This document shows, piece after piece, positions 28,893 through 38,792 of a DNA stretch of 64,000 nucleotides (position 1 is the first letter of the stretch; each line of letters opens with the position of its first letter). A program made the translations under genes and the position numbers. Source of the stretch: Sneathiella glossodoripedis JCM 23214 (GTDB taxonomy: Bacteria; Pseudomonadota; Alphaproteobacteria; Sneathiellales; Sneathiellaceae); the NCBI RefSeq assembly GCF_000616095.1, contig NZ_BAMS01000002.1:726227-790226 (forward strand). The letters run 5' to 3'. Under the pieces are notes generated by a model. The model was not told the origin of the DNA and ran no database searches. It was given only the letters and a program-made list of their open reading frames with translations.

Positions 28893-28897
28893 AGAAA

Positions 28898-28928
28898 AAG
28901 GCGGCTCAACTGGCCGCCTTTTTTATTT
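28898..28928. terminator. Bidirectional intrinsic terminator between RND pump and pssA
   Basis: AAGGCGGC (28898-28905) pairs with GCCGCCTT (28913-28920) around a 7-base loop. It is followed by TTTTATTTT on the plus strand, and by CTTTTTCTTT on the minus strand. It ends both convergent transcripts. Confidence 0.88.
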
Positions 28929-28956
28929 TATGGAGAACCATCTTTCCCCTATTCCC

Positions 28957-29748
28957 TTAGGTATCCTCAGGATGATCTTCCTGATCAAGCGCTTTCGCTG
29001 CTTCTTCTCTTGCCAATTTACGATGTGTCGCAATAGCAAAGGGAATAGTCCCAAGATAGAATACCGCAATCACTGATAAAAGCTGCCAAGGATAGCTTGC
29101 CATTACAGCAGCCAAACCACCAACAACCAGCAGCATGGGAATGATAAATCTACGCGCGATACGAACGCGTTTGATTGAGAATGTTGGAATACGACTTGCC
29201 ATCAGGAATGCCATAAAGAGCAACCATGCGGCATTTAAAATTCCAGACTTGAAGATTTCCGCATCTGAATAAAAGCTGACAACCATGAACAATAACGAAA
29301 TAGAGGCACCCGCAGGCGCCGCAATCCCAGTGAAATAGCGGCCTTCCCATTCAGGAACATCATCATCCATCATTGCATTAAAACGGGCCAAACGCAGACC
29401 ACAAGATACGGTAAAAGTCAGCGCAATGATCCAGCCAAGACTGCCAAGACCACTATCCAATGTCCACAGATACAAAACGAGACCTGGCGCCACACCAAAG
29501 CTCACAAAATCAGACAATGAATCCAGTTCCGCGCCAAATTTTGAACTTCCCTTCAACAAACGCGCCATGCGCCCGTCAAGTCCATCCAAAACCCCTGCAA
29601 CCAATATCGCGGCCACAGACAGTTCCCATTTTTCTTCAAGTGCAAATCTGACAGATGTAAGCCCGGCACATAGCGCGAGCGTAGTCAGCATATTTGGTAT
29701 CAGGGAATTGATGGGAAGTTCCCTGAATTTCCGCCGCCCCATAGGCAT
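28957..29748 (-). CDS. pssA: CDP-diacylglycerol-serine O-phosphatidyltransferase
   Basis: A 263-residue integral membrane enzyme that makes phosphatidylserine from CDP-diacylglycerol and serine. The CDP-alcohol phosphatidyltransferase motif is complete: DGLDGRMARLL, then GAELDSLSD, giving DG-x2-AR-x8-G-x3-D-x3-D. About eight hydrophobic segments follow. Its ATG overlaps the repaired psd stop (TAATG), so the two steps of phosphatidylethanolamine synthesis are translationally coupled. Confidence 0.93.
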   Translation of the reverse strand: MPMGRRKFRELPINSLIPNMLTTLALCAGLTSVRFALEEKWELSVAAILVAGVLDGLDGRMARLLKGSSKFGAELDSLSDFVSFGVAPGLVLYLWTLDSGLGSLGWIIALTFTVSCGLRLARFNAMMDDDVPEWEGRYFTGIAAPAGASISLLFMVVSFYSDAEIFKSGILNAAWLLFMAFLMASRIPTFSIKRVRIARRFIIPMLLVVGGLAAVMASYPWQLLSVIAVFYLGTIPFAIATHRKLAREEAAKALDQEDHPEDT

Positions 29749-30445
29749 TAGCGCACCTCTACAGAGACACCAAGTTTATTGTCTGCGGCAAGATCCGCAA
29801 TGACTGTCTCTCCGCCAATCATGCTTTGGCCAACGCCCACTTGAGCTCCACGCCATCAGGCAAATAAATATCTGTACGGCTGCCAAAACGGATCAGACCG
29901 AAACGCTCACCGGTGCGAACTTCCTGTCCATCAACCAGATCACACACAATCCGACGGGCAACCAGCCCTGCAATCTGGACGAAGACAATGTCACGTCCAT
30001 CTTCGGTTTTCAAATGAACTGCATGCCGCTCATTTTCCTCTGACGCTTTGTCCAGAGCAGCATTTAAAAACTTGCCCGGACGATACACCTGCTTAACAAC
30101 TGTGCCAGAGAGTGGAACCCTGTTTACATGAACATTAAACACGTTCAGAAAAACGCTTATGCGAAGCATCGGATCATTTCCCAGCCCCAATTCCTGCGGT
30201 GGAACAGCACGTTCGATCATCTGTACGACACCATCAGCCGGGCTTACCATCAATCCTTCGCGTGTGGGAACATATCTATCAGGGTCCCGGAAGAAATAAA
30301 CGCACCACAAAGTCAGCACGACTCCTATCCACCCCAGAAAGGATCCCAGAAACAGAAACAGCAGCAGGGTTATCACCGCGAAAATTGCAATAAACCTGTA
30401 GCCTTCCTTATTAATCGGAACCAGGACTGACTTTAAAGTATCCAT
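29748..30445 (-). CDS. psd: Phosphatidylserine decarboxylase (one base missing)
   Basis: The open frame stops early at 29819, but the next frame encodes the missing end. Adding one G near 29840 (AAGTGGG to AAGGTGGG) gives [20 protein letters not shown] and a 232-residue protein ending at TAA 29748-29750, the usual length of short-type Psd. The autocatalytic cleavage site [11 protein letters not shown] (between Gly and Ser, making the pyruvoyl group) is intact. Two N-terminal membrane segments lie at about residues 16-50. It converts phosphatidylserine to phosphatidylethanolamine. Confidence 0.9.
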
Positions 30446-30544
30446 CGTATTTTTCTCTCAATCGAAATTGAATTAATGACAAAGCCCTATAGCGCATGCA
30501 GCACGGAAAAAGAACTATAAAGATAAATATTCCTGTATTTTACC

Positions 30545-32385
30545 TTACTCCTGCACTTGCAGCAATTTCTCTTGATAATTCGCAACTTCCTGCTGTCTTG
30601 TCCACATTTCACTATATTGCTTGCCCTGCTCCAGTAGTGCTTGGTGTGTTCCGCGCTCCACAATCTTACCGTTATCCAAAACCAGAATTTCGTCAGCGTC
30701 TACCACGGTTGACAGGCGATGAGCGATAACAAGCGTTGTTCTGTCTTTAGAGACCGCCTTTAAACTTTCCTGTATTTCACGTTCGGTGCGCGTATCAAGC
30801 GCCGAGGTTGCCTCATCAAATAGCAGAATGCGAGGCTGCTTTAAAATAGTTCTTGCAATAGCAACACGCTGTTTTTCCCCGCCGGAGAGCTTCAACCCAC
30901 GTTCTCCAACAATGGTGTCAAAGCCATCCGGCAATTTTTCGATAAAGCTGTCAATGCTGGCCAGTCTGGCCGCTTCGCGTATTTCCTCTTTGCTCGCATC
31001 TGGACGTCCATAACCGATATTATATTCGATGGTGTCATTAAACAGCACCGTATCCTGCGGCACAATTCCAATAGATTTGCGAAGTGAAGACTGTGTCAGA
31101 TCACGGATATCGTGCCCATCAATCGTTACAGCCCCATCGTTCACATCGTAAAACCGAAAAAGAATTCGCGAAATCGTCGATTTACCGGCGCCCGAAGGAC
31201 CAACAATTGCAACTTTTTGACCGGCCCCCACCTTAAAACTGACGTCATGCAGAATTTGTCTGTTATCTTCATAGCCAAAATTGACATGAGAGAATTCAAT
31301 CTCTCCCTGACCTTCAGGAAGATCAACGGCCCCCTCTTTGTCTCCGATTTCCTGATTGACACTCAGAAGCTCGAACATTTTCTCCATATCAACAAGGCTT
31401 TGCTTAATCTCCCGATAAACAAACCCCAGAAAGTTGAGGGGTTGTACCAACAGCATCAAAAACGCATGCGCAGCGACAAAATCCCCAACCGTCATGGCGC
31501 CAGACGCAACACCATTGATGGAAATAATCATCACAAGAACAAGGCCGGTTGCGATGATAAAGCCCTGCCCGACATTAAGATAGGCAAGCGATGTCTGGCT
31601 TCTAACCGCAGCTTTCTCGTAACCGGCTATCGCCTTGTCATACCGATTACTCTCATGCTCTTCATTGCCAAAATATTTAACCGTTTCAAAATTGAGCAGA
31701 CTATCGATCGCCTTGGTATTGGCCTCGCTATCTTTATCATTCATTTTGCGGCGAAATTTCAGCCGCCACTCGGTAACCGCCAATGTAAAATAGATATACC
31801 CCACCAGTGTAACCGCTGTAACCGCGGACATGGCAAAACCATACTCAACCCACATAATCCCGCAGATAAACACGATTTTCAGCAACGTCGGAATGATATT
31901 GAACAACATGAAACGAAGCAGGAAATCTATACCTTGGTGCCACGCTCGATAACGCGGCTTAAGCCGCCTGTCTGGCGATCCAGATGAAACCTGAGCGAAA
32001 GACGATGCAGGTGACGAAATGTTTTCAGCGCTACCTGCCTGATGGCATTCTGACCGACTTTGGCAAAAATGGCGTCCCGTATCTCACCAAAGACCTGCTG
32101 GAATAACCTCGCCGCGCCATATGCTAGGGCAAGGGCCACTGGAACAATCGCCCAGCTTTGCAGACTGCTGGTATTGGATGTTAAGTGGTCAACCAAAAAT
32201 TTAAGAATATAAGGCGAATAAATCAGAGAAATTTCGGCTGCCAGCAGACACCCAACCGCCAAGATGATCCGACGTTTTAAATCGGGTCTGTCCTTAGCCC
32301 AGATATAAGTGAGTAATGTAAATGCGGTTGATAGATGGTTACGTTTGTCGCTTTGACTATGGCTGTCAAATTTCTGAGCCGTCAT
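30545..32385 (-). CDS. ATM1/ABCB7-type ABC exporter (one base missing)
   Basis: An N-terminal part (32385 to about 31933) and a long C-terminal part are in different frames. Adding one G at 31932-31933 gives ERGTKGIDFLLRFMLFNIIP and a 613-residue half-transporter. It has a six-helix membrane domain (residues 35-340), then an ATPase with Walker A GPSGAGKST, signature LSGGEKQR and Walker B ILLFDEATSALD. Proteobacterial and mitochondrial ATM1-type proteins export glutathione-linked sulfur or metal species and support metal homeostasis. It is monocistronic. Confidence 0.88.
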
Positions 32386-32508
32386 GCAGTATTCCTGACA
32401 TAATTGGTTTGCATCTGTATTTTATAAGAGTAATTACCCTTTTATTAACCTCTTGGTCAGCATACTGCTGGTCTCTGTTAGAGCATAAAAGCAAAAGTAT
32501 GTAATTAC

Positions 32509-33003
32509 ATGTCCAGTTTCAAGACCACTGAACAAAGTGCCAGTTTTAACAGCCTCCTTGAAGAGGGAAGTGAAAAACTCGTCTGGATCACTCCAAAAGC
32601 CCCCCTGTCCTTCAGATTTACTTGGGAGAAAGTCCAATTTACGGGCAAGCTAAGCAAAACTGGAAGTGAACACAGGCTGCTTTTGTTGGGTGACATGGGC
32701 CCTTTGCCTTTCTCCGCTGAAGATCCTGGCTTTCGCGAGCGCCTCCTTAAACTTGTATCATGGAAACCAGCGGAAAGAATCAAGTTTGTTATGGAGCCTC
32801 AGCGACAACGCATTTACATGATGATCGATGATATCATTAAACGGGAATTAACTGGTCAGATTTTGATCGCATCCGCTGTAGCCTCGCTGTTTCATGCCCG
32901 TCCCTTCATGGAACTTGCAAAAGAAATTGGCTGGCAACATCCGGCGGACGATCCCAAGCTGTCTCCCAACATTGTTCCCAAGGCAGTTGTTGAACTGGAC
33001 TAG
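32509..33003 (+). CDS. Conserved-looking hypothetical protein
   Basis: A 164-residue soluble protein that I do not recognise. There is no signal peptide or membrane segment. It has mixed alpha/beta composition, with a basic central part (WKPAERIKFVMEPQRQRIYM) and a C-terminal helix with FHARPFMELAKEIGW. It is divergent from the ABC exporter and convergent with the LysM gene, their stop codons overlapping. Codon use matches its neighbours. Confidence 0.65.
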   Translation: MSSFKTTEQSASFNSLLEEGSEKLVWITPKAPLSFRFTWEKVQFTGKLSKTGSEHRLLLLGDMGPLPFSAEDPGFRERLLKLVSWKPAERIKFVMEPQRQRIYMMIDDIIKRELTGQILIASAVASLFHARPFMELAKEIGWQHPADDPKLSPNIVPKAVVELD

Positions 33004-34187
33004 TTGACCTTGTCTTTTGACGGCAGTGTAAAAATTTGTCCCGGATAAATTAAATCAGGGTCCTTTATCTGTTTTTCATTCGCCTGATAGATCACAGTGT
33101 AATGGGTCCCCTCGCCATACATTCGCCGGGCAATTCGCCATAAACTGTTTCCCGGCTGCACCACTGCGCGAATTTCCAGTCCTCCTTTGGCAAGGATCAC
33201 ATCTTCCGCAGATTCCCGCTGAAACGGAATTTCAACGCGCGAGATTACATCGCCGTCCCGGTCAAGCTGATCTGCACGCAAATCATATGTACCAGGTGCA
33301 ATTTCTTCCTTGGGAACAAGTTTCCAGTTACCCTTGTCATCAACTTGCGCGGTTCCAATCGGTTTGTTTTTAAGATAGACTTGCACGTTGTTACCGGGCT
33401 TACCCTTACCAGACAACGCAACATTGCCTTTTTCATCATAATCAATACTGCCGACATTCAGATTTTCCGCAGCCTCAACATTTCCTTGAGGTTCAGGCAT
33501 TTGCAGCAATTTGCTAACCCTTTCCTCAATCGCTGTTTTCTGATCAGACTCCTTTGGTGCCAAAACCGCAAGTGCCGGTGCACGCTCCTTTTCGTCCTTA
33601 CTGCAATCGGGAACTTGCATAATCACCATACGGAGGGTTTCCAGCTCCTGTTTGTTGGGATTTACCGCAACAGCGTTAATCTGCTGCGAGCCTGCTGGTA
33701 AAGGCTCGGTTGACAAAAACACCCACTCTCCGCGCCGACTGGCATATGCGTGTCCCAGCTCTGCTTCATTGGCATAAATGGTCACTTTTGCGGCAGGCTC
33801 GGCTCTGCCCGCAACGAGGATGCCGCAATTCTTGTCTACGCGCACAACATCAAAGCTTGGAATTATGGCGGAATTTTCCGCGCTCTTACCACTTTCGCTA
33901 TTGGGGGCCTGTTTCTCGACGATCACTGGCTTTTGGGCTGTAGACGTCGTAGTCGCCGCCGTTGATGAAGCATCAGTGGTATCCGCAGAAGAAGCAGAAG
34001 AGTTTAGGTCATTGGTAGTGCTGTTTTGCGTTTTGGGTGCTGCCTTCTTCGCGGAGGCGGCGGGTTCATCCTGGGTAGCTACTGTTCGCTCCTGCGGTTC
34101 ATCGTCCCAAAGCAGGAACCAAAGCCCAACACTCACTAAAACCAACAAGACAAAAACGAATAATGCCCGCACGATAGATACTCCCAT
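33000..34187 (-). CDS. LysM-domain protein with membrane anchor and Ig-like repeats
   Basis: A 395-residue protein. An N-terminal membrane segment (residues 8-27, LFVFVLLVLVSVGLWFLL) is followed by a long Ser/Thr/Ala/Lys-rich linker to about residue 105. Two Ig-like segments follow (GILVAGRAEPAAKVTIYANE and GNVALSGKGKPGNNVQVYLK). The C-terminus has a LysM domain, VVQPGNSLWRIARRMYGEGT to DPDLIYPGQIFTLP. LysM binds peptidoglycan. This architecture is common in Alphaproteobacteria as a cell-wall associated protein of unknown role. Confidence 0.85.
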   Translation of the reverse strand: MGVSIVRALFVFVLLVLVSVGLWFLLWDDEPQERTVATQDEPAASAKKAAPKTQNSTTNDLNSSASSADTTDASSTAATTTSTAQKPVIVEKQAPNSESGKSAENSAIIPSFDVVRVDKNCGILVAGRAEPAAKVTIYANEAELGHAYASRRGEWVFLSTEPLPAGSQQINAVAVNPNKQELETLRMVIMQVPDCSKDEKERAPALAVLAPKESDQKTAIEERVSKLLQMPEPQGNVEAAENLNVGSIDYDEKGNVALSGKGKPGNNVQVYLKNKPIGTAQVDDKGNWKLVPKEEIAPGTYDLRADQLDRDGDVISRVEIPFQRESAEDVILAKGGLEIRAVVQPGNSLWRIARRMYGEGTHYTVIYQANEKQIKDPDLIYPGQIFTLPSKDKVN

Positions 34188-34264
34188 AACCCCAGTTGCC
34201 CATCAGTATGAACTCTCATACGTTTCGGTGCAAGCGACACAACTCAATAAGTCAGCCGCCACGC

Positions 34265-35152
34265 TTATCGGGAAGTTTTGTTATGGATTGGGTTTAACGA
34301 TTTCAGGTATTTGGCCATTGCCTTCAAATCTTCATCGGTAAGCTTTGATGTGCCGTGATTGATCACATCAGCCATGGTCCCCTGCACATCGTCAAAATTC
34401 GGTTTCATGCCCGATTTCAGAAAGCTGACAATATCACTTTCGCTCCAGTCACCAATACCGGTTTGCATATCCGGTGTCAGGTTCGGAATTTCACCCGCTG
34501 TACTGTCATATGGCATACCCGCAAAAAGCGCATCCCGATCAAGACCACCCAACATATTTCTGGGAGTGTGGCACTCACCGCAATGACCTAGGGCATTGAC
34601 CAGATAATCCCCGCGCTTCACAACTTCGTCATTCCCGCTATAGGGAGGCGCAGATCCATTTTCATCGAAAAACAGGATTTTCCAGCCAAACTGCAGCCAT
34701 CGCCACGAAAAAGGCGGCGAAATCATGTGCTCACTAACTTCATTTCGCACGGGCTTTAAGGACATCAAGTAAGCATAGATTAGTTTGACATCCTCATCCG
34801 TCAGCCGCACATAGCTTGTATATGGAAATGCCGGAAAATAATGCGCCCCGTCTGGGCGAATACCCTGCTTCATCGCCTTGATAAGGTCATTGGAAGTCCA
34901 GCTCCCTATTCCGGTTTCCATGTCCGGTGTAATATTTGGCGTAAAAAACGTACCAAAAGGCGTTTTCAGTGCATGCCCACCCGCATAAGGTACAGCGTCA
35001 CTCCCTTGCGCGGTATGGCAACTCATACATCCTGCCGCAGCCGCCAGATATTCTCCTTTACGGACATCTTCGACCTGCGCGAAAGAGAAACTGGTCACGG
35101 AGATACATGTGAAGATCACCGTAACCAGGATTTTCAATAACTTAACCGACAA
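34265..35152 (-). CDS. Dihaem cytochrome c
   Basis: A 295-residue exported cytochrome. The signal peptide spans about residues 1-26. There are two class I haem c sites: CMSCH near residue 43 and CGECH near 190, each followed by a partner Met region in ITPDMETGIGSW and LTPDMQTGIGDW. The repeated halves resemble the cytochrome subunits of membrane alcohol or aldehyde dehydrogenases. It starts 11 bases after the cytochrome c556 gene, forming a two-gene unit. No dehydrogenase subunit is nearby. Confidence 0.88.
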   Translation of the reverse strand: MSVKLLKILVTVIFTCISVTSFSFAQVEDVRKGEYLAAAAGCMSCHTAQGSDAVPYAGGHALKTPFGTFFTPNITPDMETGIGSWTSNDLIKAMKQGIRPDGAHYFPAFPYTSYVRLTDEDVKLIYAYLMSLKPVRNEVSEHMISPPFSWRWLQFGWKILFFDENGSAPPYSGNDEVVKRGDYLVNALGHCGECHTPRNMLGGLDRDALFAGMPYDSTAGEIPNLTPDMQTGIGDWSESDIVSFLKSGMKPNFDDVQGTMADVINHGTSKLTDEDLKAMAKYLKSLNPIHNKTSR

Positions 35153-35163
35153 CTACTCGCCTT

Positions 35164-35631
35164 TTAGTCTTTAGGTTCACGGAATGGCTTATGACATCCA
35201 CCACAGGTTTTTCCGGTAGCGCCCAACGCAGCACCAATTTTACCCTGATCACCTGTTTCAACCGCGGCTTTTAGTGCAGCAGATGCCTGTTCGAAATCTT
35301 TGGAAACAGCTGTAAACTCACCAGCCTTCGTCCAGATTTCAGGTTTAGCGCGGTCCACATCAGTATCTGATCCTGCTGGAAACAGATCAGGCATCATGAC
35401 CGCAATTTCGTGAATACGTTTGGCATTTTCGTTCAACGCTGCGGAATAGGCCGCCTCTCCCTTGGCAACCGCTGCGATTGCTTTCATGTTGGCCCCAAGC
35501 TCCTTCATCATCTGAATACGCTTGTCAGCTTCCGCATTACCGGTACTTGTTGAGTGGGCCGTTACAACCGTTACCCCCATAACACCTGTTACCAAAACCG
35601 CAGACAGCACTGTTTTAAAACTGTTTTTCAT
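35164..35631 (-). CDS. Cytochrome c556/c-prime family protein
   Basis: A 155-residue exported class II cytochrome. The signal peptide spans about residues 1-25. A four-helix body follows, with MKELGANMKAIAAVAKGEA, and the haem site CGGCHKPFREP is at the C-terminus, as expected for c-prime/c556. It precedes the dihaem cytochrome and may exchange electrons with it. Confidence 0.9.
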   Translation of the reverse strand: MKNSFKTVLSAVLVTGVMGVTVVTAHSTSTGNAEADKRIQMMKELGANMKAIAAVAKGEAAYSAALNENAKRIHEIAVMMPDLFPAGSDTDVDRAKPEIWTKAGEFTAVSKDFEQASAALKAAVETGDQGKIGAALGATGKTCGGCHKPFREPKD

Positions 35632-35701
35632 ATACCTCTCCTAGCTTTTTAAATGTTATCAGAGATAATTGTGGCAAAAATGCAGACAATCAATCCCCGA
35701 T

Positions 35702-36099
35702 CTACATTGGCAAATCCACATCAATAATGGCTCCGCCATATCCGTGAACACTGTCATGTGCTCTGATCCGAACTCTTTTGATATGCATGGGAATGGAAAT
35801 CTTCATGGAACGGGTGAAGGGTTGTTCATCCACATGTGGATGCATCAATACGCGCGCAGCCAGAACATTTCCCTGCAAATCCAGCACCTCCCATTTGTCT
35901 GCATAATGGTCCCAACCCGTATCCGTGTGTGAAACAGTCACAGAAAACCTGTACATATCGGCACCAGCCTCACGACCTTAACGTCCAGTACATCCGCCTC
36001 TCCCGCCAAAACAGGACTTGACGCCAGCAGCACAGTCCCGCAAATACACAGATACAAGCCAATACATACTCTTTTCACGAAAGTGGTCAGTTTCATCAT
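35702..36099 (-). CDS. Small exported protein of unknown function (one base missing)
   Basis: The N-terminal coding part (36099 to about 35972) and the C-terminal part lie in different frames. Adding one G near 35971 gives DVKVVEAGADMYRFSVTVSH and 132 residues. The N-terminus is a signal peptide (VCIGLYLCICGTVLLASS, then AGEAD). The mature part is a beta-rich domain with DTGWDHYADKWEVLD and RIRAHDSVHGYGG. I do not assign a family. ATG 36099 or 36096 overlaps the start codon of the divergent LOG gene, so a later GTG start (GTGAAAAGAGTA, near 36076) is also possible. Confidence 0.7.
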
Positions 36100-36682
36100 G
36101 ACAAACATTACTTCTCTTTGCGTTTACTGTGGCTCCAAAATGCCTGCGGACAAAGCCTTTGCCGAGGCCGCTCGTGAACTGGGACTGGAACTTGGCCGCA
36201 ACAATATTCAGCTTGTATATGGCGGTGGCCATGTAGGGCTGATGGGCATTACGGCTGACGCGACACTTGAAGCTGGTGGTCAGGTTATCGGTATTATTCC
36301 CGGCCATCTACATGATATTGAAGTCAGTCACGAGAATTTGACAGAGCTCCATGTCGTTGACAGCATGCATACACGAAAAATGATGATGTTTGACCGGTCT
36401 GACGCCTTTGTTGTACTGCCCGGAGGGCTTGGAACACTGGACGAAACTTTCGAAATGATTACCTGGCGTCAGTTAAAACTTCATGACAAGCCCATTATCC
36501 TTGTTGACTACAAAGGTTACTGGACACCCTTTTTGCAACTGATTGATCATATGATTGAAGCCGGATTCGTCGAACCCGCTGCGAAAGAATATTTCACTGT
36601 GGTTCAACAACTGGACGAGGTGCTTCCGACCCTGAAAGCTGAACCATCGGGTTCAATCACCCCGGATATGAGCAAAATGTAG
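36098..36682 (+). CDS. LOG-family nucleoside 5'-monophosphate phosphoribohydrolase
   Basis: A 194-residue LOG/TIGR00730 protein. The key motifs MHTRKMMMF and PGGLGTLDE are present, with the Rossmann start ITSLCVYCGS and the loop YGGGHVGLMG. LOG enzymes release free base from nucleoside monophosphates (cytokinin riboside monophosphates in plants). ATG 36098 is chosen over GTG 36083 because homology begins at MTNITS. The start codon overlaps the start of the divergent small exported protein gene. Confidence 0.9.
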   Translation: MTNITSLCVYCGSKMPADKAFAEAARELGLELGRNNIQLVYGGGHVGLMGITADATLEAGGQVIGIIPGHLHDIEVSHENLTELHVVDSMHTRKMMMFDRSDAFVVLPGGLGTLDETFEMITWRQLKLHDKPIILVDYKGYWTPFLQLIDHMIEAGFVEPAAKEYFTVVQQLDEVLPTLKAEPSGSITPDMSKM

Positions 36683-36711
36683 TCAAATACGGACTTTTTT
36701 ACATCATAAAC

Positions 36712-36739
36712 TTGCGCCTTTCGTCAGCAGTGCTATTTT
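36712..36739 (+). promoter_or_regulatory. icd: Possible sigma-70 promoter of icd
   Basis: TTGCGC (36712-36717) and TATTTT (36734-36739) are separated by 16 bases and lie 42 bases before the icd start. This is a fair but unproven housekeeping promoter. Confidence 0.3.
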
Positions 36740-36781
36740 GCGGCCACTGAATGAAATATGTTAGGCAAGAAGGATCTCGAA

Positions 36782-37996
36782 ATGCCAAAGATTCAAGTCG
36801 CTAATCCGGTCGTTGAACTGGACGGAGACGAAATGACCCGGATCATCTGGGACTTTATCAAGAAGAAACTCATCCTTCCTTATTTGGACATTGATCTGAA
36901 ATACTATGATCTGGGCATGGAATCCCGTGATGCCACCAATGACCAGATTACAGTTGATGCGGCAAATGCCATCAAGAAATATGGCGTTGGTGTAAAATGC
37001 GCGACCATCACCCCTGATGAGCAACGCGTAGAAGAATTTGACCTGAAAGAAATGTATCGCTCACCAAACGGAACCATCCGCAACATTCTGGGTGGTACTG
37101 TATTCCGTGAGCCAATCATCTGTGACAATGTCCCTCGCCTCGTTCCAGGTTGGACAGATCCGATTGTAATTGGCCGTCATGCTTTTGGTGATCAATATCG
37201 TGCAACAGATATGTTGATCCCTGGTCCTGGCAAACTGACCATGAAATACACACCGGCAGACGGCGGTGAAGAACAGGAATTTGAAATCTTTGATTTCCCA
37301 AGTTCCGGTGTTGCCATGGGCATGTACAATCTTGATGACTCCATCCGTGGTTTCGCACGCGCTTGCATGAACTATGGTCTGGCCCGTGGATGGCCTGTTT
37401 ATCTATCGACTAAAAACACCATCATGAAAAAATACGATGGACGTTTTAAGGATCTGTTCGAAGAAGTTTTTGAAAATGAATTCAAGGCTGACTTTGACAA
37501 GGCCGGTATTACATATGAACACCGCCTGATTGACGACATGGTGGCCTGTGCAATGAAATGGTCCGGTAAATTTGTCTGGGCCTGCAAAAACTACGATGGC
37601 GATGTGCAGTCTGACACAGTGGCGCAGGGCTTCGGCTCTTTGGGCCTTATGACATCCGTATTGATGACGCCCGATGGACAGACAGTTGAAGCAGAAGCCG
37701 CGCATGGCACTGTGACACGTCACTATCGCGAACATCAAAAAGGCAATGAAACATCAACCAATCCTATTGCCTCCATTTTCGCTTGGACACGTGGCCTGCT
37801 GCACCGTGCGAAGCTGGATAACAATGCGGAACTGAAAAACTTTGCCGAAACTTTGGAAAAAGTCTGCGTGGCAACAGTTGAAGGCGGACAAATGACCAAA
37901 GATTTGGCATTGCTCGTCGGACCAGATCAGTCATGGTTGACCACAAACCAGTTCCTGGAAGCGATTGACAGCAATCTGCAAAAAGCTCTGGGCTAA
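36782..37996 (+). CDS. icd: NADP-dependent isocitrate dehydrogenase
   Basis: A 404-residue cytosolic enzyme of the TCA cycle, converting isocitrate to 2-oxoglutarate and CO2. It is the eukaryote-like/alphaproteobacterial homodimeric type, starting [20 protein letters not shown]. Substrate-binding [14 protein letters not shown] and the C-terminal part [18 protein letters not shown] are intact. ATG 36782, preceded by AGAAGGA, is preferred over ATG 36758. A strong terminator follows. Confidence 0.95.
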   Translation: MPKIQVANPVVELDGDEMTRIIWDFIKKKLILPYLDIDLKYYDLGMESRDATNDQITVDAANAIKKYGVGVKCATITPDEQRVEEFDLKEMYRSPNGTIRNILGGTVFREPIICDNVPRLVPGWTDPIVIGRHAFGDQYRATDMLIPGPGKLTMKYTPADGGEEQEFEIFDFPSSGVAMGMYNLDDSIRGFARACMNYGLARGWPVYLSTKNTIMKKYDGRFKDLFEEVFENEFKADFDKAGITYEHRLIDDMVACAMKWSGKFVWACKNYDGDVQSDTVAQGFGSLGLMTSVLMTPDGQTVEAEAAHGTVTRHYREHQKGNETSTNPIASIFAWTRGLLHRAKLDNNAELKNFAETLEKVCVATVEGGQMTKDLALLVGPDQSWLTTNQFLEAIDSNLQKALG

Positions 37997-38017
37997 ATCT
38001 ACCCAAGTCACAAATAA

Positions 38018-38047
38018 AAAAGGCCGGTTTCATTCCGGCCTTTTTTT
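38018..38047. terminator. Intrinsic terminator after icd
   Basis: AAGGCCGG (38020-38027) pairs with CCGGCCTT (38035-38042) around TTTCATT, followed by a T7 tract. The A run before the stem would let it work on the other strand too. Confidence 0.9.
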
Positions 38048-38176
38048 GTCTCTTCCTCATAAGTCAAGCTGCCTCGAATAGCTCTCACTGCATATTTACC
38101 AATTTTTAACCTTTCCCATTGAAGCAGATTATTATATACTTGTTTTATCATGTAAAGGTTGTAGGGAGGAATTGAA

Positions 38177-38770
38177 ATGGGCGCGATCAGGACCGGATTA
38201 AGTTCCTTTTTTGCGGTGATCACGCTGGCTGGTTTCGCCAACGCGGCCACACTTGATTTTTCAGAAATTACAAGTGATCCATCAACAGCAACTTCCATCA
38301 CCCTCTCAAATGCGACCCTTACCCATTATGACACCAACGGCGGATATTTATATCTGCCTGATTTCGGCGCCTCCACAGACAGTACAAATGGCCATGGATC
38401 CATTTGCGCAATGGCGCAATCCAATTGCCTTGGCAGTATGACCATTACCTTTAATCAAGATATTCAGAATCTTGAAATAGGCTTTAGAGGAGCTGATGCC
38501 GGGGATGAGGTATTTGTCTCTGGCTGGAACAACGGAGCGCTCACCAACTTCACCAACATCACCAGTGACGGTATCGTCGACTTTTCCTTCTTTGGAATTA
38601 TTGACGAAATAAAACTCTTTAACGATAGCGCCCATAGCGGTTTATTGTATCAGGACTTCACATTTGACTATGTGAATTCAGAGGACGTCATCGCAACCCC
38701 CCTCCCGGCAGCCTTTCCCATGTTCGCCGCCGCGCTGTTATTTGGTGTATATCTTCGTATCCGACGGTAA
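38177..38770 (+). CDS. Exported protein with VPLPA-CTERM-like sorting signal
   Basis: A 197-residue protein. The signal peptide covers about residues 1-23 (SSFFAVITLAGFANAAT). The body is rich in Asn, Thr and Asp and lacks Lys-rich parts, as in secreted beta-sandwich proteins. The last 25 residues are TPLPAAFPMFAAALLFG and a basic end RIRR: a PLPA motif, a membrane segment and a basic cluster. That is the tripartite PEP/VPLPA-CTERM signal recognised by exosortase-like enzymes. It has its own ribosome binding site (GGGAGGAA). Confidence 0.8.
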   Translation: MGAIRTGLSSFFAVITLAGFANAATLDFSEITSDPSTATSITLSNATLTHYDTNGGYLYLPDFGASTDSTNGHGSICAMAQSNCLGSMTITFNQDIQNLEIGFRGADAGDEVFVSGWNNGALTNFTNITSDGIVDFSFFGIIDEIKLFNDSAHSGLLYQDFTFDYVNSEDVIATPLPAAFPMFAAALLFGVYLRIRR

Positions 38771-38792
38771 GTTTGATCGAATAGAAACTCTC

